NCBI RefSeq assembly: GCF_036245475.1
Contig: NZ_BTPM01000001.1
Location: 3,224,001 to 3,288,000, forward strand
Reading direction: 5' to 3'
DNA from: Vibrio sp. 10N
Lineage (GTDB): Bacteria > Pseudomonadota > Gammaproteobacteria > Enterobacterales > Vibrionaceae
DNA length: 64,000 bases
The position numbers and the translations under genes were made by a program. Shown piece by piece: positions 9,061 through 18,485 of this stretch. The first letter of the stretch is position 1, and each line of letters begins with the position of its first letter. The notes beneath the pieces are model-generated. The model was not told the DNA's origin. It ran no database searches and was given only the letters and a program-made list of their open reading frames with translations.

Positions 9061-10488
9061 ATGACTTTCAATTCCTCAACCAGTCTGAGCCAAAGCAATG
9101 TCGCCTTTGGCACGAGCGGCGCACGTGGTTTAGTCACTGACTTTACGCCTGAAGTATGTGCCGCATTTACCCGTGCTTTTATCTCAGTGATGCAGCAAAG
9201 CTTCGCGTTTGATACGTTGGCTATTGCCATAGATAATCGCCCAAGCAGTGTTGCCATGGCACAAGCTTGTGCTGCAGCAGCTAAGCAGGCCAATATAGCT
9301 ATCGTCTACTACGGGGTTATACCAACGCCAGCGCTTGCATATACCGCGATGCAACAAAATATTCCATCAATTATGGTCACTGGAAGCCATATCCCCTTTG
9401 ATCGCAATGGTCTTAAATTTTATCGACCGGATGGCGAGATTGAAAAACAAGATGAGCAAGCTATCCTCAATGCATCTGTAGACTTTACTCTGCCTTCAAC
9501 TCTCTCAGAACTGATTGCTGATAATACGGCTGCTGAACACTACATCCAACGCTACACCTCAATATATAGCCGTGACGCATTGAAGGGAAAACGAATCGGT
9601 ATTTACGAGCACTCGAGTGCAGGGCGTGACCTTTACCCTGGCATATTCACAGCACTTGGTGCAGAAGTCGTCAGCCTAGAGCGAACCGATACGTTCGTCC
9701 CTATAGATACTGAGGCAGTAAGCAAGGAAGACCAGCAAAAAGCAAAAACGTGGTCGAAGGACTATGGCTTTGACGCTATATTCTCTACCGATGGAGACGG
9801 CGATAGACCTCTCGTTGCTGACGAGGAGGGGAACTGGCTACGCGGAGACATTCTCGGACTGTTGTGCTCCCGCGCACTCAATGTTGAGGCTCTTGCCATC
9901 CCAGTGAGCTGCAACACAGCTGTAGAACTCAGCCGGTTCTTTTCACATACAGAACGAACCAGAATTGGCTCACCTTACGTGATTGCCGAGTTCGCAAACC
10001 TTGCATCAAAATATCAACGTATAGCTGGATTTGAAGCCAATGGCGGTTTCCTTTTAGGTAGCGATATTGAGATCAACAACCAATCACTCAAGGCACTACC
10101 TACGCGTGATGCAGTATTGCCATTTATTGCTGTTTTAGTCGCTGCAGAGCTGTCCGGAATTAAAGCTCTGGTTGACGCATTACCAAAACGTTTTACCGCT
10201 AGTGACCGCATCCAGAACTTTGCGACTGACAGAAGCCGAACGATTCTTACGCAAGGCACGCAACAACCTCAGCGACTTATCGAAAATCTAGGGTTTGATA
10301 ACCTTCACCTCGAGGCATTAAACACCACCGATGGTCTGCGAATGGTGTTCAATAACGGCGATATTATTCACCTTCGACCATCTGGCAATGCACCAGAGTT
10401 ACGCTGCTACGCGGAAGCTGCTGAGGACAGTATCGCTTCGAACTATGTTGCCCAAGCTCTCGAGCAAGTGCAAAAAATAAACGGATAA
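9061..10488 (+). CDS. manB: Phosphomannomutase
   Basis: This alpha-D-phosphohexomutase (475 residues from ATG 9061) shows '[10 protein letters not shown]', the phosphoserine loop '[13 protein letters not shown]', the metal loop '[10 protein letters not shown]', the sugar-binding '[10 protein letters not shown]' and the phosphate-binding '[10 protein letters not shown]'. It converts mannose-6-P to mannose-1-P for ManC. An in-frame TTG at 9046 would add five residues; ATG 9061 is preferred because the conserved region begins soon after. Glucosamine mutase activity is less likely given the manC neighbour. Confidence 0.92.
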   Translation: MTFNSSTSLSQSNVAFGTSGARGLVTDFTPEVCAAFTRAFISVMQQSFAFDTLAIAIDNRPSSVAMAQACAAAAKQANIAIVYYGVIPTPALAYTAMQQNIPSIMVTGSHIPFDRNGLKFYRPDGEIEKQDEQAILNASVDFTLPSTLSELIADNTAAEHYIQRYTSIYSRDALKGKRIGIYEHSSAGRDLYPGIFTALGAEVVSLERTDTFVPIDTEAVSKEDQQKAKTWSKDYGFDAIFSTDGDGDRPLVADEEGNWLRGDILGLLCSRALNVEALAIPVSCNTAVELSRFFSHTERTRIGSPYVIAEFANLASKYQRIAGFEANGGFLLGSDIEINNQSLKALPTRDAVLPFIAVLVAAELSGIKALVDALPKRFTASDRIQNFATDRSRTILTQGTQQPQRLIENLGFDNLHLEALNTTDGLRMVFNNGDIIHLRPSGNAPELRCYAEAAEDSIASNYVAQALEQVQKING

Positions 10489-10505
10489 AACACACTAGAA
10501 CCAAT

Positions 10506-10542
10506 GGCTAGGCGCTACAGTCATTTACTGTGGCGCCTAGCC
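10506..10542 (+). other. Strong 15-bp hairpin between manB and the coiled-coil gene
   Basis: GGCTAGGCGCTACAG pairs with CTGTGGCGCCTAGCC (one G-T wobble) around a 7-base loop. It has no following T-run on either strand and ends about 16 bases before the ATG at 10559. It may be an mRNA-processing or stability element, or a Rho-independent-like terminator missing its tail, at the junction between core sugar genes and accessory genes. Confidence 0.7.
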
Positions 10543-10558
10543 GCATCGAGAGAAGAGC

Positions 10559-12433
10559 ATGAAGCAAGTCATTTTTTATGGTATTGAAAACAAAAGTCAC
10601 CTAGATGCACTGGATTCTTTTTTGCAATCGCAGAAGCACATCGCACACCAAGGTATCATCAATGAAACTTCCGATTCTCGCGCATCGAGTGGGTGGAACA
10701 CCGTTATCTACACAGGTGAGTTAGAAGAGCTAGAACGACGAGAGGGCTGTCTATATATCTGCTTTTACAGCGCTCCTGAGTTGGCAGTAAGCCATGACAC
10801 CTCTCAGCAAGACTGGTATCAGAGGCATGAACAGCGCCTAAGCTGGGCGATGGAGCGCTTAGAGACCACCATACTAGTCGAAGAATATCGCACTTTTCAA
10901 AACCTAACTGCGCTCTGCGCTCTATTGAGCGACCAGTATGACGTCGCATTGTCTTTACCACAGTTACCATCACTTAAAGTTTCCATCAGCGAATTAGCAT
11001 CACAAATGGGAGCGCTAGCTTTATTACAAGCAGAACCAAAAAGTCAAACACTGTTTGAGCAGCTCGAAAGTGCTGCCGAATTACTCGGAGAGGACTTTAA
11101 CCCAAGCATTGCCCACAGGTTAGCCACTTATCAAAAGAAAATCAGTGAACACGAGCGAGAAGCAAAACTAGCTCATGAGACAGAGCAAGCCAATTTAGCC
11201 AAAATAACCTCTCAGTTCAAAGAGAAAACAACTCAGCTTGAAACTGCCAACCTCGAGCTAAGATCAGAAAATGAACTAGCGTTTCTGCAAATTCACCAAC
11301 TACAAGAAGAGCTTGAGCAAGCGCATCTATCAGCGACCCAAACTGAGCAAGCATTAAAAGATGAACTCGCTAACACCACCATTGAATCCGACAAAACAAA
11401 TGCTCAATTAGTCACGAAAAACCTTGAGCTCGCCTCAGAAAACGAACTAGCGTTGCTGCAAATTCACCAGCTACAAGAAGAGCTTGAGCAAGCGCATCTA
11501 TCAGCTACCCGAGCTGAGCAAGCATTAAAAGATGAACTCGCTAACACCACCATTGAATCCGACAAAACAAATGCTCAATTAGTCACGAAAAACCTTGAGC
11601 TCGCCTCAGAAAACGAACTAGCGTTGCTGCAAATTCACCAGCTACAAGAAGAGCTTGAGCAAGCGCATCTATCAGCAACCCGAACTGAGCAAGCATTAAA
11701 CGATGAACTCGCTAACGTCACCATTGAATCTGACAAAAAAAATGCTCAGTTAGTCACGACAAACCTGGAACTCGCCTCAGAAAACGAGTTAGCGTTGCTG
11801 CAAATTCACCAACTACAAGAAGAGCTTGAGCAAGCGCACCTATCAGCGACCCGAACTGAGCAAGAATTAAAAGATGAACTCGCTAACGTCACCATTGAAT
11901 CCGACAATACAAATGCTCAGTTAGTCACGACAAATCTGGATCTCGCGTCAGAAAACGAATTAGCGATGCTTCAAATTCACCAGCTTCAAGAAGAGCTAGA
12001 GCAAACGTACTTGGCGGCAAAACAGTCTGAGCAATCACTAGAATCCGAGCAAACTAAAAGTCAAGAATTAGCTTCACACAACGAGATTGCAGCAAAGCAG
12101 GTACTTAAGCTACAGAGCGAAATAGACCAGCTTCAAAAGTCAATGGATAGCAAAGAAAACATGCTTGATCTAAATAAACAGCACCTTATGGATAAACTGT
12201 CTGAAGAACAATCCAAAGTAGAACTACTCAACAACAAACTCGCACAACAAACGACAATCACGACCGAACTACAAGCTGAAAACGAACTGGCCTTGCTTCA
12301 GATCCATCAATTGCAAGAAGAACTCGAGCATTACTACTTGAAGTATCAACAGCAAGCGAGTTGGACACCTTTAGAGGCTTGCGTTTCTAACGACAGTAGT
12401 CACTTACGAACAACGTTGCAATTGTTATCCTAG
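10559..12433 (+). CDS. Large repetitive coiled-coil protein of unknown function
   Basis: The 624-residue protein has no signal peptide and no membrane segment. Residues 1-205 form a folded head that I do not recognise ('MKQVIFYGIENKSHLDAL...'). Residues 205-600 are coiled coil built from a 57-residue repeat containing 'ENELALLQIHQLQEELEQAH', six occurrences in total, the last reading 'LQIHQLQEELEHYYLK'. That last motif is seen in other bacterial glycan-locus proteins. The gene follows the strong hairpin with an AGAGAAGAG ribosome site and is 24 bases upstream of a glycosyltransferase. A scaffolding or chain-length role is possible but unproven. Confidence 0.8.
   Translation: MKQVIFYGIENKSHLDALDSFLQSQKHIAHQGIINETSDSRASSGWNTVIYTGELEELERREGCLYICFYSAPELAVSHDTSQQDWYQRHEQRLSWAMERLETTILVEEYRTFQNLTALCALLSDQYDVALSLPQLPSLKVSISELASQMGALALLQAEPKSQTLFEQLESAAELLGEDFNPSIAHRLATYQKKISEHEREAKLAHETEQANLAKITSQFKEKTTQLETANLELRSENELAFLQIHQLQEELEQAHLSATQTEQALKDELANTTIESDKTNAQLVTKNLELASENELALLQIHQLQEELEQAHLSATRAEQALKDELANTTIESDKTNAQLVTKNLELASENELALLQIHQLQEELEQAHLSATRTEQALNDELANVTIESDKKNAQLVTTNLELASENELALLQIHQLQEELEQAHLSATRTEQELKDELANVTIESDNTNAQLVTTNLDLASENELAMLQIHQLQEELEQTYLAAKQSEQSLESEQTKSQELASHNEIAAKQVLKLQSEIDQLQKSMDSKENMLDLNKQHLMDKLSEEQSKVELLNNKLAQQTTITTELQAENELALLQIHQLQEELEHYYLKYQQQASWTPLEACVSNDSSHLRTTLQLLS
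11267..11950 (+). repeat. 171-bp in-frame tandem repeats (four full copies)
   Basis: The codons encoding 'ENELA' recur at exactly 171-base intervals (11267, 11438, 11609, 11780, 11951). Copies 2 and 3 are almost identical at DNA level, while the outer copies diverge, indicating recent internal duplication. The unit is 57 codons, so copy gain or loss keeps the frame. Confidence 0.93.
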
Positions 12434-12457
12434 TGTACTTAGTCGTCAGCCAATAAA

Positions 12458-13699
12458 ATGAAGCAACTTGTTATACTCGACCCTGGGTTAAAAGAGCTGA
12501 GCGGGCACCACCCGGCAAGCATCGAGGCGATTGTAAATGCACTCGACGTTTCTCTCGATGCGTTTAACAACCCACGGATAAGTGTTTATTGTCACAAGGA
12601 GATTTCGACCTCATTCGTAGAGCCAAAACGGCAACAAGGGGTCGAAATTAACGCACACTTTATTACTGAGTACTATCAGTACTTTTATCAGTCCCCGACC
12701 CGGCAGCAACTTACGCACTATACGCTCAATTTAGCCAGTGAATACTACCAAGCAATATTAAAAGCTCTCGAAAATAAGGATGCTAGCTCTACGGTAATAT
12801 GGTGCCACACTCTTGGTTGGCAGCACGCACAAGCGTTATACCTAGCCTTGTCAAAGGTACACCAAACACTGCCCACTTCGAAATTAAGGCAATATCATGT
12901 AATGGTAGGCCTAATGTACCACCCCTTTAGTCGGTTGCCTAAACTTGAGCCTGAAGTCATTACACGTAAGATGCATCACGAGCTAGCATTGAAGCGACTT
13001 TCATCTTTGAGCTCAGTACAGCTATTAGCGGCAGACTTCGAAATACAAGACTACTATCAGCGCTTGTTAAAACGCTCTATTGATATACAGCCGTGCTTAC
13101 TATTAGGACAAGAGATCAAACTACAACGGCAACTCAAGCAGCACGATAAGAATCAAGTGTTACTGTTTACGGGCGACGCGAAGCCCGATAAAGGGTTTAC
13201 GCTACTACCTGACTTAATTCGTAGTGTAGTGCCAAACTGTCCTGAGCAACAGTTTATCGTACAATACACTCTCACTAACCAGTCGAGCTTGCTAGCCAAT
13301 ATCGATAGTCAGCTTAAACAGCTTAACGATACCTACAGTAACCTCACATTAGTGAATAGGTTTCTTGACCACCAAGAGTTGATGACGCTATTTCAAACCA
13401 GTGAAACCATAGTGCTCAATTATGACTCCGAAACATACCAATACCAGAGCTCTGGCGTCTTGTGGCTGGCTGCATTTTTTGACCTTAAGGTAATCACCCT
13501 AACCAAGAACTGGCTAGAAAGAGAAGCGAAACGACTGATAAGCGAGGTCACATATTGCGAAAAAAAAACTGAAATCGTGACATCAATCACAGAAAAGTCG
13601 CCGTTCTATAAAAACGAAAAAAAAGGCCACAATACAGAGTGTTACAAAGGACTTCTTTTCACCCCACTCAATTCTTGGTTACACAGTAAATTCGATTGA
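12458..13699 (+). CDS. Glycosyltransferase-like protein (GT4-type C-terminal half)
   Basis: This 413-residue cytoplasmic protein begins 'MKQLVILDPGLKELSGHH'. It contains a Rossmann-like C-terminal half with 'LLFTGDAKPDKGFTLLPDL' and 'NYDSETYQYQSSGVLW'. The same N-terminal opening and the 'Y-D-x-E-x-Y-Q-Y-x-S/T-SGVLW' motif recur in the first half of the 774-residue protein at 19084, so the two are paralogues. The family looks like a GT-B retaining transferase, but the donor and acceptor cannot be read from sequence. Start ATG 12458 lies 24 bases after the previous stop. Confidence 0.72.
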   Translation: MKQLVILDPGLKELSGHHPASIEAIVNALDVSLDAFNNPRISVYCHKEISTSFVEPKRQQGVEINAHFITEYYQYFYQSPTRQQLTHYTLNLASEYYQAILKALENKDASSTVIWCHTLGWQHAQALYLALSKVHQTLPTSKLRQYHVMVGLMYHPFSRLPKLEPEVITRKMHHELALKRLSSLSSVQLLAADFEIQDYYQRLLKRSIDIQPCLLLGQEIKLQRQLKQHDKNQVLLFTGDAKPDKGFTLLPDLIRSVVPNCPEQQFIVQYTLTNQSSLLANIDSQLKQLNDTYSNLTLVNRFLDHQELMTLFQTSETIVLNYDSETYQYQSSGVLWLAAFFDLKVITLTKNWLEREAKRLISEVTYCEKKTEIVTSITEKSPFYKNEKKGHNTECYKGLLFTPLNSWLHSKFD

Positions 13700-13795
13700 A
13701 CATTAATCACACAACAGCATCTTTATTTTTGAACCGAGATCGAATAACTTATTCCACTCGGTGCTTATTGAGATTAGCCGTATACAGGGAGCAGT

Positions 13796-15580
13796 ATGAG
13801 CGCACAGTCAAACCTTACAACGCCAAGATTTTTACAACCAATGACCAATTTAGTTGTATTAGGCGCAGGTGATGGAACTGAACTAGAATCTTTACTTAAG
13901 CACGAGGCTGAGCAGTTCTACTTGTATGAAGGGCACTCAAGTGCCTACCAAGCTCTATGTGAAACAATGCCATCTAGCCACAACATAAAAGTCATCAATC
14001 GAGTGGTTGCCGCGGTAGAAGGAATAACGGACTTTCACCACCACAAGCCTCAACAATTTTCAGGCATCAACACAAAATGGGTGACGCAAGCGTTTAAAAA
14101 CGCAGTATGTGAAGGCACACAGCAAGTTCCCGCTCTCTCTTTAGCGAACGTCATTGAGCAGCACCCGTCCTTAAAGAATGCTAATAGCGTAAATGGCTTG
14201 ATCTTAGATTTAAATGGGATTGAATGCGATGTAATTAATAGCACGTCCAGAGAAGTTCTTGACCATTTTAGTTACATTGAATTAAGAACCGTTAAAGCAA
14301 ACCAAGACACCTCAGAGCCTATAAGCCAAGCTTGTGCGCTCGCCTCACTGATAAGCCTCGGATTTGAGCTAATTGATATTAAAAAATCCGGTCTGACCAC
14401 TACATTAACGTTGACTCGGCAACTGGAACAAACGGAGCCATCGACGCCATTAATGGAATCGATTAGTGAGGCAAGACTAAAACCGCTCCAGGCGGAGTTT
14501 GATGAATACCAGCAAACCGTCTCGGAAGAATTTAGCGCACTACATGAAGAGCTAGACAAGCTTATTGAAGAGAAACAAGGGCTAGTCTCTAGTATCTCGT
14601 CTCTAGAGTCTCGCATCTCCGAGTTCACCACAGAGAACACAGAGCTCGCAGAGGTTGTAAGGGTGCTAGAAGAGAGTAAAAAAGCACTAGAAGTTGAATG
14701 CAATAACCTAGCATCTCGCATCTCGCATCTCGAATCTAGAAACACAGAACTCACCACAGAGAACACTGAGCTCACAGAGAGCAAGAAAGGGTTAGAAGCC
14801 GATTGCAACACCCTAGCCTCTAGTATCTCGCATCTAGAATCTACTATCTCGAACTTAGAATCTAGAATCTCAGATCTCACCACAAAGAACACCGAGCTCG
14901 CAGAGGGTAAGAAAAGGTTAGAGGCTGAACGCAATAACCTAGCCTCTAGCATCTCAAACCTAGAATCTAGAACCTCAGAACTCACCACAGAGAACACCGA
15001 GCTCACAGAGAGTAAAAGAGTGGTTGAAGAGAGTAATAAAGGGTTAGAAGCCGAACGCAACAACCTCGCATCTCGCATCTCGCATCTAGAATCTAGAATC
15101 TCAGAACTCACCACAGAGAACACTGAGCTCACAGAGAGCAAGAAAGGGTTAGAAGCCGAACGCAACAACCTAGCCTCTAGCATCTCGCATCTAGAATCTA
15201 GTATCTCAAACCTAGAATCTAGAACCTCAGAACTCACCACAGAGAACACTGAGCTCACAGAGAGCAAGAAAGGGTTAGAAGCCGAACGCAAAAACCTCGC
15301 ATCTCGCATCTCGTCACTCGAATCTACTATTTCAAACCTAGAATCTGAAAACCAAGAACTCACTCGCTCTGCGCGCTTAAATCAAAAAATGCTCGCTAAA
15401 TCTCAAATTGATTTAGATGACTTAAGAAATAAATACGCAGAGAAGAAATCCTCAGAGTCAGACTTAATTGAGTTAATTAAAGAATTACGAGAAAAACTCA
15501 CCATCGCTTCAAAATATTATTACCAGTTACAACAAGAGCACCCCGAACTACTTCATAACACCGCGACTGAAAATAAGTAA
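13796..15580 (+). CDS. FkbM-like domain fused to a long coiled coil
   Basis: Residues 1-210 resemble a degenerate FkbM-type methyltransferase: 'NLVVLGAGDGTELESLL' matches a SAM-binding loop, and 'SLANVIEQHP' with 'GLILDLNGIECDVINS' matches the later FkbM strands. Residues 230-570 are coiled coil with near-repeats of 'LTTENTELTESKKGLEAERN' and 'LASRISHLESRIS'. The coil DNA is partly a degenerate heptanucleotide array. The protein is cytoplasmic with no signal peptide. Whether the methyltransferase is active is uncertain because the acidic SAM-binding residue region is unusual. A long antisense frame here is a composition artefact. Confidence 0.68.
   Translation: MSAQSNLTTPRFLQPMTNLVVLGAGDGTELESLLKHEAEQFYLYEGHSSAYQALCETMPSSHNIKVINRVVAAVEGITDFHHHKPQQFSGINTKWVTQAFKNAVCEGTQQVPALSLANVIEQHPSLKNANSVNGLILDLNGIECDVINSTSREVLDHFSYIELRTVKANQDTSEPISQACALASLISLGFELIDIKKSGLTTTLTLTRQLEQTEPSTPLMESISEARLKPLQAEFDEYQQTVSEEFSALHEELDKLIEEKQGLVSSISSLESRISEFTTENTELAEVVRVLEESKKALEVECNNLASRISHLESRNTELTTENTELTESKKGLEADCNTLASSISHLESTISNLESRISDLTTKNTELAEGKKRLEAERNNLASSISNLESRTSELTTENTELTESKRVVEESNKGLEAERNNLASRISHLESRISELTTENTELTESKKGLEAERNNLASSISHLESSISNLESRTSELTTENTELTESKKGLEAERKNLASRISSLESTISNLESENQELTRSARLNQKMLAKSQIDLDDLRNKYAEKKSSESDLIELIKELREKLTIASKYYYQLQQEHPELLHNTATENK
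14825..14880 (+). repeat. Degenerate coding heptanucleotide array (ATCTNNN units)
   Basis: Eight consecutive 7-base units starting ATCT (one ACTT) lie in perfect phase inside the coiled-coil gene. A similar run of five (ATCTCGC, ATCTCGC, ATCTAGA, ATCTAGA, ATCTCAG) spans 15070-15104. Three units make 21 bases, seven codons, one coiled-coil heptad. In the codon register where ATCTAG would give an in-frame TAG, the unit is ATCTC in every case I checked (14825, 14846, 14867, 15077, 15098, 15182). Confidence 0.9.
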
Positions 15581-15594
15581 AAAGGAGGGCTGTT

Positions 15595-17142
15595 ATGAGT
15601 AATAACTTTACCGAGTTTAAGCACCAAATTGATAGTGCTCTTGAACTGTTAGAAGATGTGCCACAAGTAGGCAAACAATCCTTACCGGATAAACTTAATG
15701 ATGAGATGGTGGACACGCAGTCTCTACTGCAAAGGTGTGAGCATATTTGCGATACACATCAAACAAATAAACCAAAAATAAGGGCTATTCAACATCTTGC
15801 ATGTAGCGGTGGTACACTAGTCGAAAATATTCTTTCTGCAATGCCTAATGTCTATTTATTGGCAGAGTCTCACCCATTTTTGGAGTTGCCCAATCAGAAG
15901 TGTGACTCATTCAATGTATTGAGCTCTCTAGATGCATTAGGTATACCAGAAGCGACAGGTATTAAAAAGCAGGCATATTTAGAAACAGTTATTAAAGCTT
16001 ATGAAAAAGTGGCTGAAAGTGGGGGAGAGTTAGTCATTGTAGATAACGCACACCTTGATTACATGTCGCAAGATGCAATTTTCGAAAACAGCATCATTAA
16101 GTTGTTAGAAACGCACTTTGACGTTATTTCAGTCGTTTTATATCGAGACACAATTGATGCCTACTCTTCATTAGCACTAAATGATTTTTATTTGGGAAAA
16201 AAATTAGAATTTTCTGAGTATTGCGATAGAGCATTGCAGTTTTTAAAAGTAAATAGCGATAAGCCGTTAATTACATTTGAAGAGTTGTATTTTTCTGAGT
16301 CAGAGTTTACAGAGAAGTTATGCTCTTTATTACAACTGCCGTTTGATGACACTTATGATTTACACATTAATGATTTGCGTAGTGATAAGCTTCTTTTTTG
16401 GCAAGCTAATGAAAATGAACACTACAACTGTAAACTCAGCACAACACCAAGTTTGGAAGCGATAGGTGAGGCTGAAGCGTATTTTGAAATTCAGAAATTA
16501 ATTAAACTGAAAGACAAGAAAATAGTTTTGATCGCGACTATGCCGAGAAGTGGAAGTACTTGGTTGTTTAACTGTGTGAGAGAAATCTATAAAAATCAGG
16601 AGGTGGATCTTTATAGTGAATGGATTGAAGATTATGTTCCGAGTAACAACAGTTTTTTGCACATAATAAAAGTACATGATCCAGAGTATCGTCTTTCAAG
16701 CCAAGCAGATGTGATCATTTCTACGCGCAGAGATATCAGAAATGCGCTTGTCTCATTAATAAGAATGGGGTGGATTGCCAATGAAGAAAAGCAAATAATG
16801 AGTGAAGCACGCCGTCTAATTAATTGCGTTCATCCATTTTGGAAAGAAAGATCAAAATTTGAAATCGAATATTCCAGAATTTTAGCTGAGCCGGGCATTT
16901 TGATACGTCAAGTGTGCGAACTGCTTCAGGTTTCGGCCAAAAATGAAATGGTCGAAGAGGTAGTTAGCGCACTTTCTCGATTAAGATCACCAAAAGAATA
17001 CGATAAAAAAACACAGCTTCATCCAAATCATATTTCCAATCAAAAAACGGATTACGGTATGAGTTTATCTTCGGAGGTTGTGTCACGAATAGAGCACGAA
17101 TTCACGGATTGGCTAGTTGATAATTCGTATATAACGAATTAA
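15595..17142 (+). CDS. Tandem sulfotransferase-like protein
   Basis: The 515-residue protein has two P-loop sulfotransferase-like halves. The N-terminal half has 'HLACSGGTLVENILSAMP' in place of the PAPS-binding loop and 'VLYRDTIDAYSSL'. The C-terminal half (from about residue 300) has a canonical 'IATMPRSGSTWLFNCV' loop and 'ISTRRDIRNALVSLIRMGW' for the 3'-phosphate site. The second half is the better candidate for catalysis. It starts behind a strong AAGGAGG site, 15 bases after the coiled-coil gene. The DNA is clearly more AT-rich than the sugar-nucleotide genes. Substrate is unknown; glycan sulfation is inferred. Confidence 0.75.
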   Translation: MSNNFTEFKHQIDSALELLEDVPQVGKQSLPDKLNDEMVDTQSLLQRCEHICDTHQTNKPKIRAIQHLACSGGTLVENILSAMPNVYLLAESHPFLELPNQKCDSFNVLSSLDALGIPEATGIKKQAYLETVIKAYEKVAESGGELVIVDNAHLDYMSQDAIFENSIIKLLETHFDVISVVLYRDTIDAYSSLALNDFYLGKKLEFSEYCDRALQFLKVNSDKPLITFEELYFSESEFTEKLCSLLQLPFDDTYDLHINDLRSDKLLFWQANENEHYNCKLSTTPSLEAIGEAEAYFEIQKLIKLKDKKIVLIATMPRSGSTWLFNCVREIYKNQEVDLYSEWIEDYVPSNNSFLHIIKVHDPEYRLSSQADVIISTRRDIRNALVSLIRMGWIANEEKQIMSEARRLINCVHPFWKERSKFEIEYSRILAEPGILIRQVCELLQVSAKNEMVEEVVSALSRLRSPKEYDKKTQLHPNHISNQKTDYGMSLSSEVVSRIEHEFTDWLVDNSYITN

Positions 17143-17168
17143 GAAAGTTAATAAGGGTATTTGATATT

Positions 17169-18485
17169 TTGAAAATTTTAAAGCTGTCAACCAATAAGGG
17201 AGGCGGAGCAACGATAGCTGCTGAAAGGCAAGCCGTTGCTTTGCGTGAATTGGGTTGTAATGTAAAACACTTATTTATTGACCAATGTTGGGAAGGCCAT
17301 GAGCTAACGCTAGAAGAGTTTGGTCATAATGTGCATGTTAAGCCTCATATGCCAACTTATATAAAAACGGACCTGCTTTTTCAAAAGTATTTGGAAAACA
17401 ACCGCACGCCTGTTAGCAATACCTACATGTCGCTATGGAAAACAAAAACAGAATTTGACACTCAAATTACTGACTATATTTTTAAAAATGGCTTTGATGT
17501 AGTTCATTTTCATTGGGCCTCGAACCTTATATCGACTGAATTGCTAGCTCGTCTTTCAGAAAAAAAACTTCCTGTGGTTATCACTGGGCATGATATGAAT
17601 CATTTTACCGGAACCTGCCACTACGACGCTGGGTGCGGTAAGCATCAAGAGTTATGCAGTGGATGCACTCACCTGGAAAATGATCCTTATTTGCTTATCG
17701 AAGCCTCCCATCGTGAAAAGAAAAAGGCAATTGAGGTAGCCCAACCAACATATGTGTTCCCAAGTGATTGGTTGAATGAAGAATATAAAGCCTCAGCAAT
17801 AGGGCAATCTTTAGGTGACACAAGTAGTGTAGTCATTCGTAATTGCTTAGATACAGATTATTTCTCACCGGCGGATCCCGAAAAACGCGTTAAACTCAGA
17901 AATGAATTTGGTTTTGCAGCCGATGAAATCATTGTTGTTTCAGGGGCTGAAAATAATCACGAAATTCGAAAAGGCTTCAATTACTTTGAAGATGCTGTCA
18001 AAAAAATTAATACTGCTAAATTTGGCCATTCAAACAAAAGTAAAATCAAGTTTGTCGCATTCGGCGGTGGCGATCATGTTTTAGAGTGCAATAACCCAGA
18101 TATAAAATATGTACACCTCGGAGTGCTAAAAGAAGCGCAAGTAAGAGACTTATTTAGAAGCGCTGACTTACTTGCTTTTACATCTATTGAAGAGAACTTT
18201 GCCAATGTCATCTTGGAGTCGCTTATGTGTGGCTGCCCGGTACTCGGTTTCGATTTAGGCGGCATTCCCGACATTGTAAGAGCCGGTATTAATGGCGAGT
18301 TGGTTATAGAACGCTCTGAACGAGCTTACTCATCAGCGTTAAGTAAATTAGTTCTGAATTCGGATCTCCACGCTTTGCGAGAGAGTACATTAGTCTGGCG
18401 AAGCAAAAACAGCGATAAATACTCCAAAAAACATATTGCAACCCAATTGCTAGATTTCTATCATCAGCTTGGAGGTGGCGCATAA
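17169..18485 (+). CDS. Glycosyltransferase family 4
   Basis: This 438-residue GT-B enzyme opens 'MKILKLSTNKGGGATIAAER'. It has the cysteine motif 'CHYDAGCGKHQELCSGC' found in some colanic-acid-type GT4 enzymes, and the GT4 C-terminal pattern 'ENFANVILESLMCGCPVLGF' with 'GGIPDIV'. It starts with TTG, preceded by TAAGGG; no ATG fits the conserved N-terminus. Its TAA overlaps the next ATG (TAATG). It is likely cytoplasmic, acting at the membrane face; donor unknown. Confidence 0.88.
   Translation: MKILKLSTNKGGGATIAAERQAVALRELGCNVKHLFIDQCWEGHELTLEEFGHNVHVKPHMPTYIKTDLLFQKYLENNRTPVSNTYMSLWKTKTEFDTQITDYIFKNGFDVVHFHWASNLISTELLARLSEKKLPVVITGHDMNHFTGTCHYDAGCGKHQELCSGCTHLENDPYLLIEASHREKKKAIEVAQPTYVFPSDWLNEEYKASAIGQSLGDTSSVVIRNCLDTDYFSPADPEKRVKLRNEFGFAADEIIVVSGAENNHEIRKGFNYFEDAVKKINTAKFGHSNKSKIKFVAFGGGDHVLECNNPDIKYVHLGVLKEAQVRDLFRSADLLAFTSIEENFANVILESLMCGCPVLGFDLGGIPDIVRAGINGELVIERSERAYSSALSKLVLNSDLHALRESTLVWRSKNSDKYSKKHIATQLLDFYHQLGGGA

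Noticed and set aside
14272..15363. 363-codon open frame on the - strand
   Set aside because: It is antisense to the coiled-coil gene; the low-complexity repeat simply lacks stops on both strands, and there is no ribosome site or family similarity.
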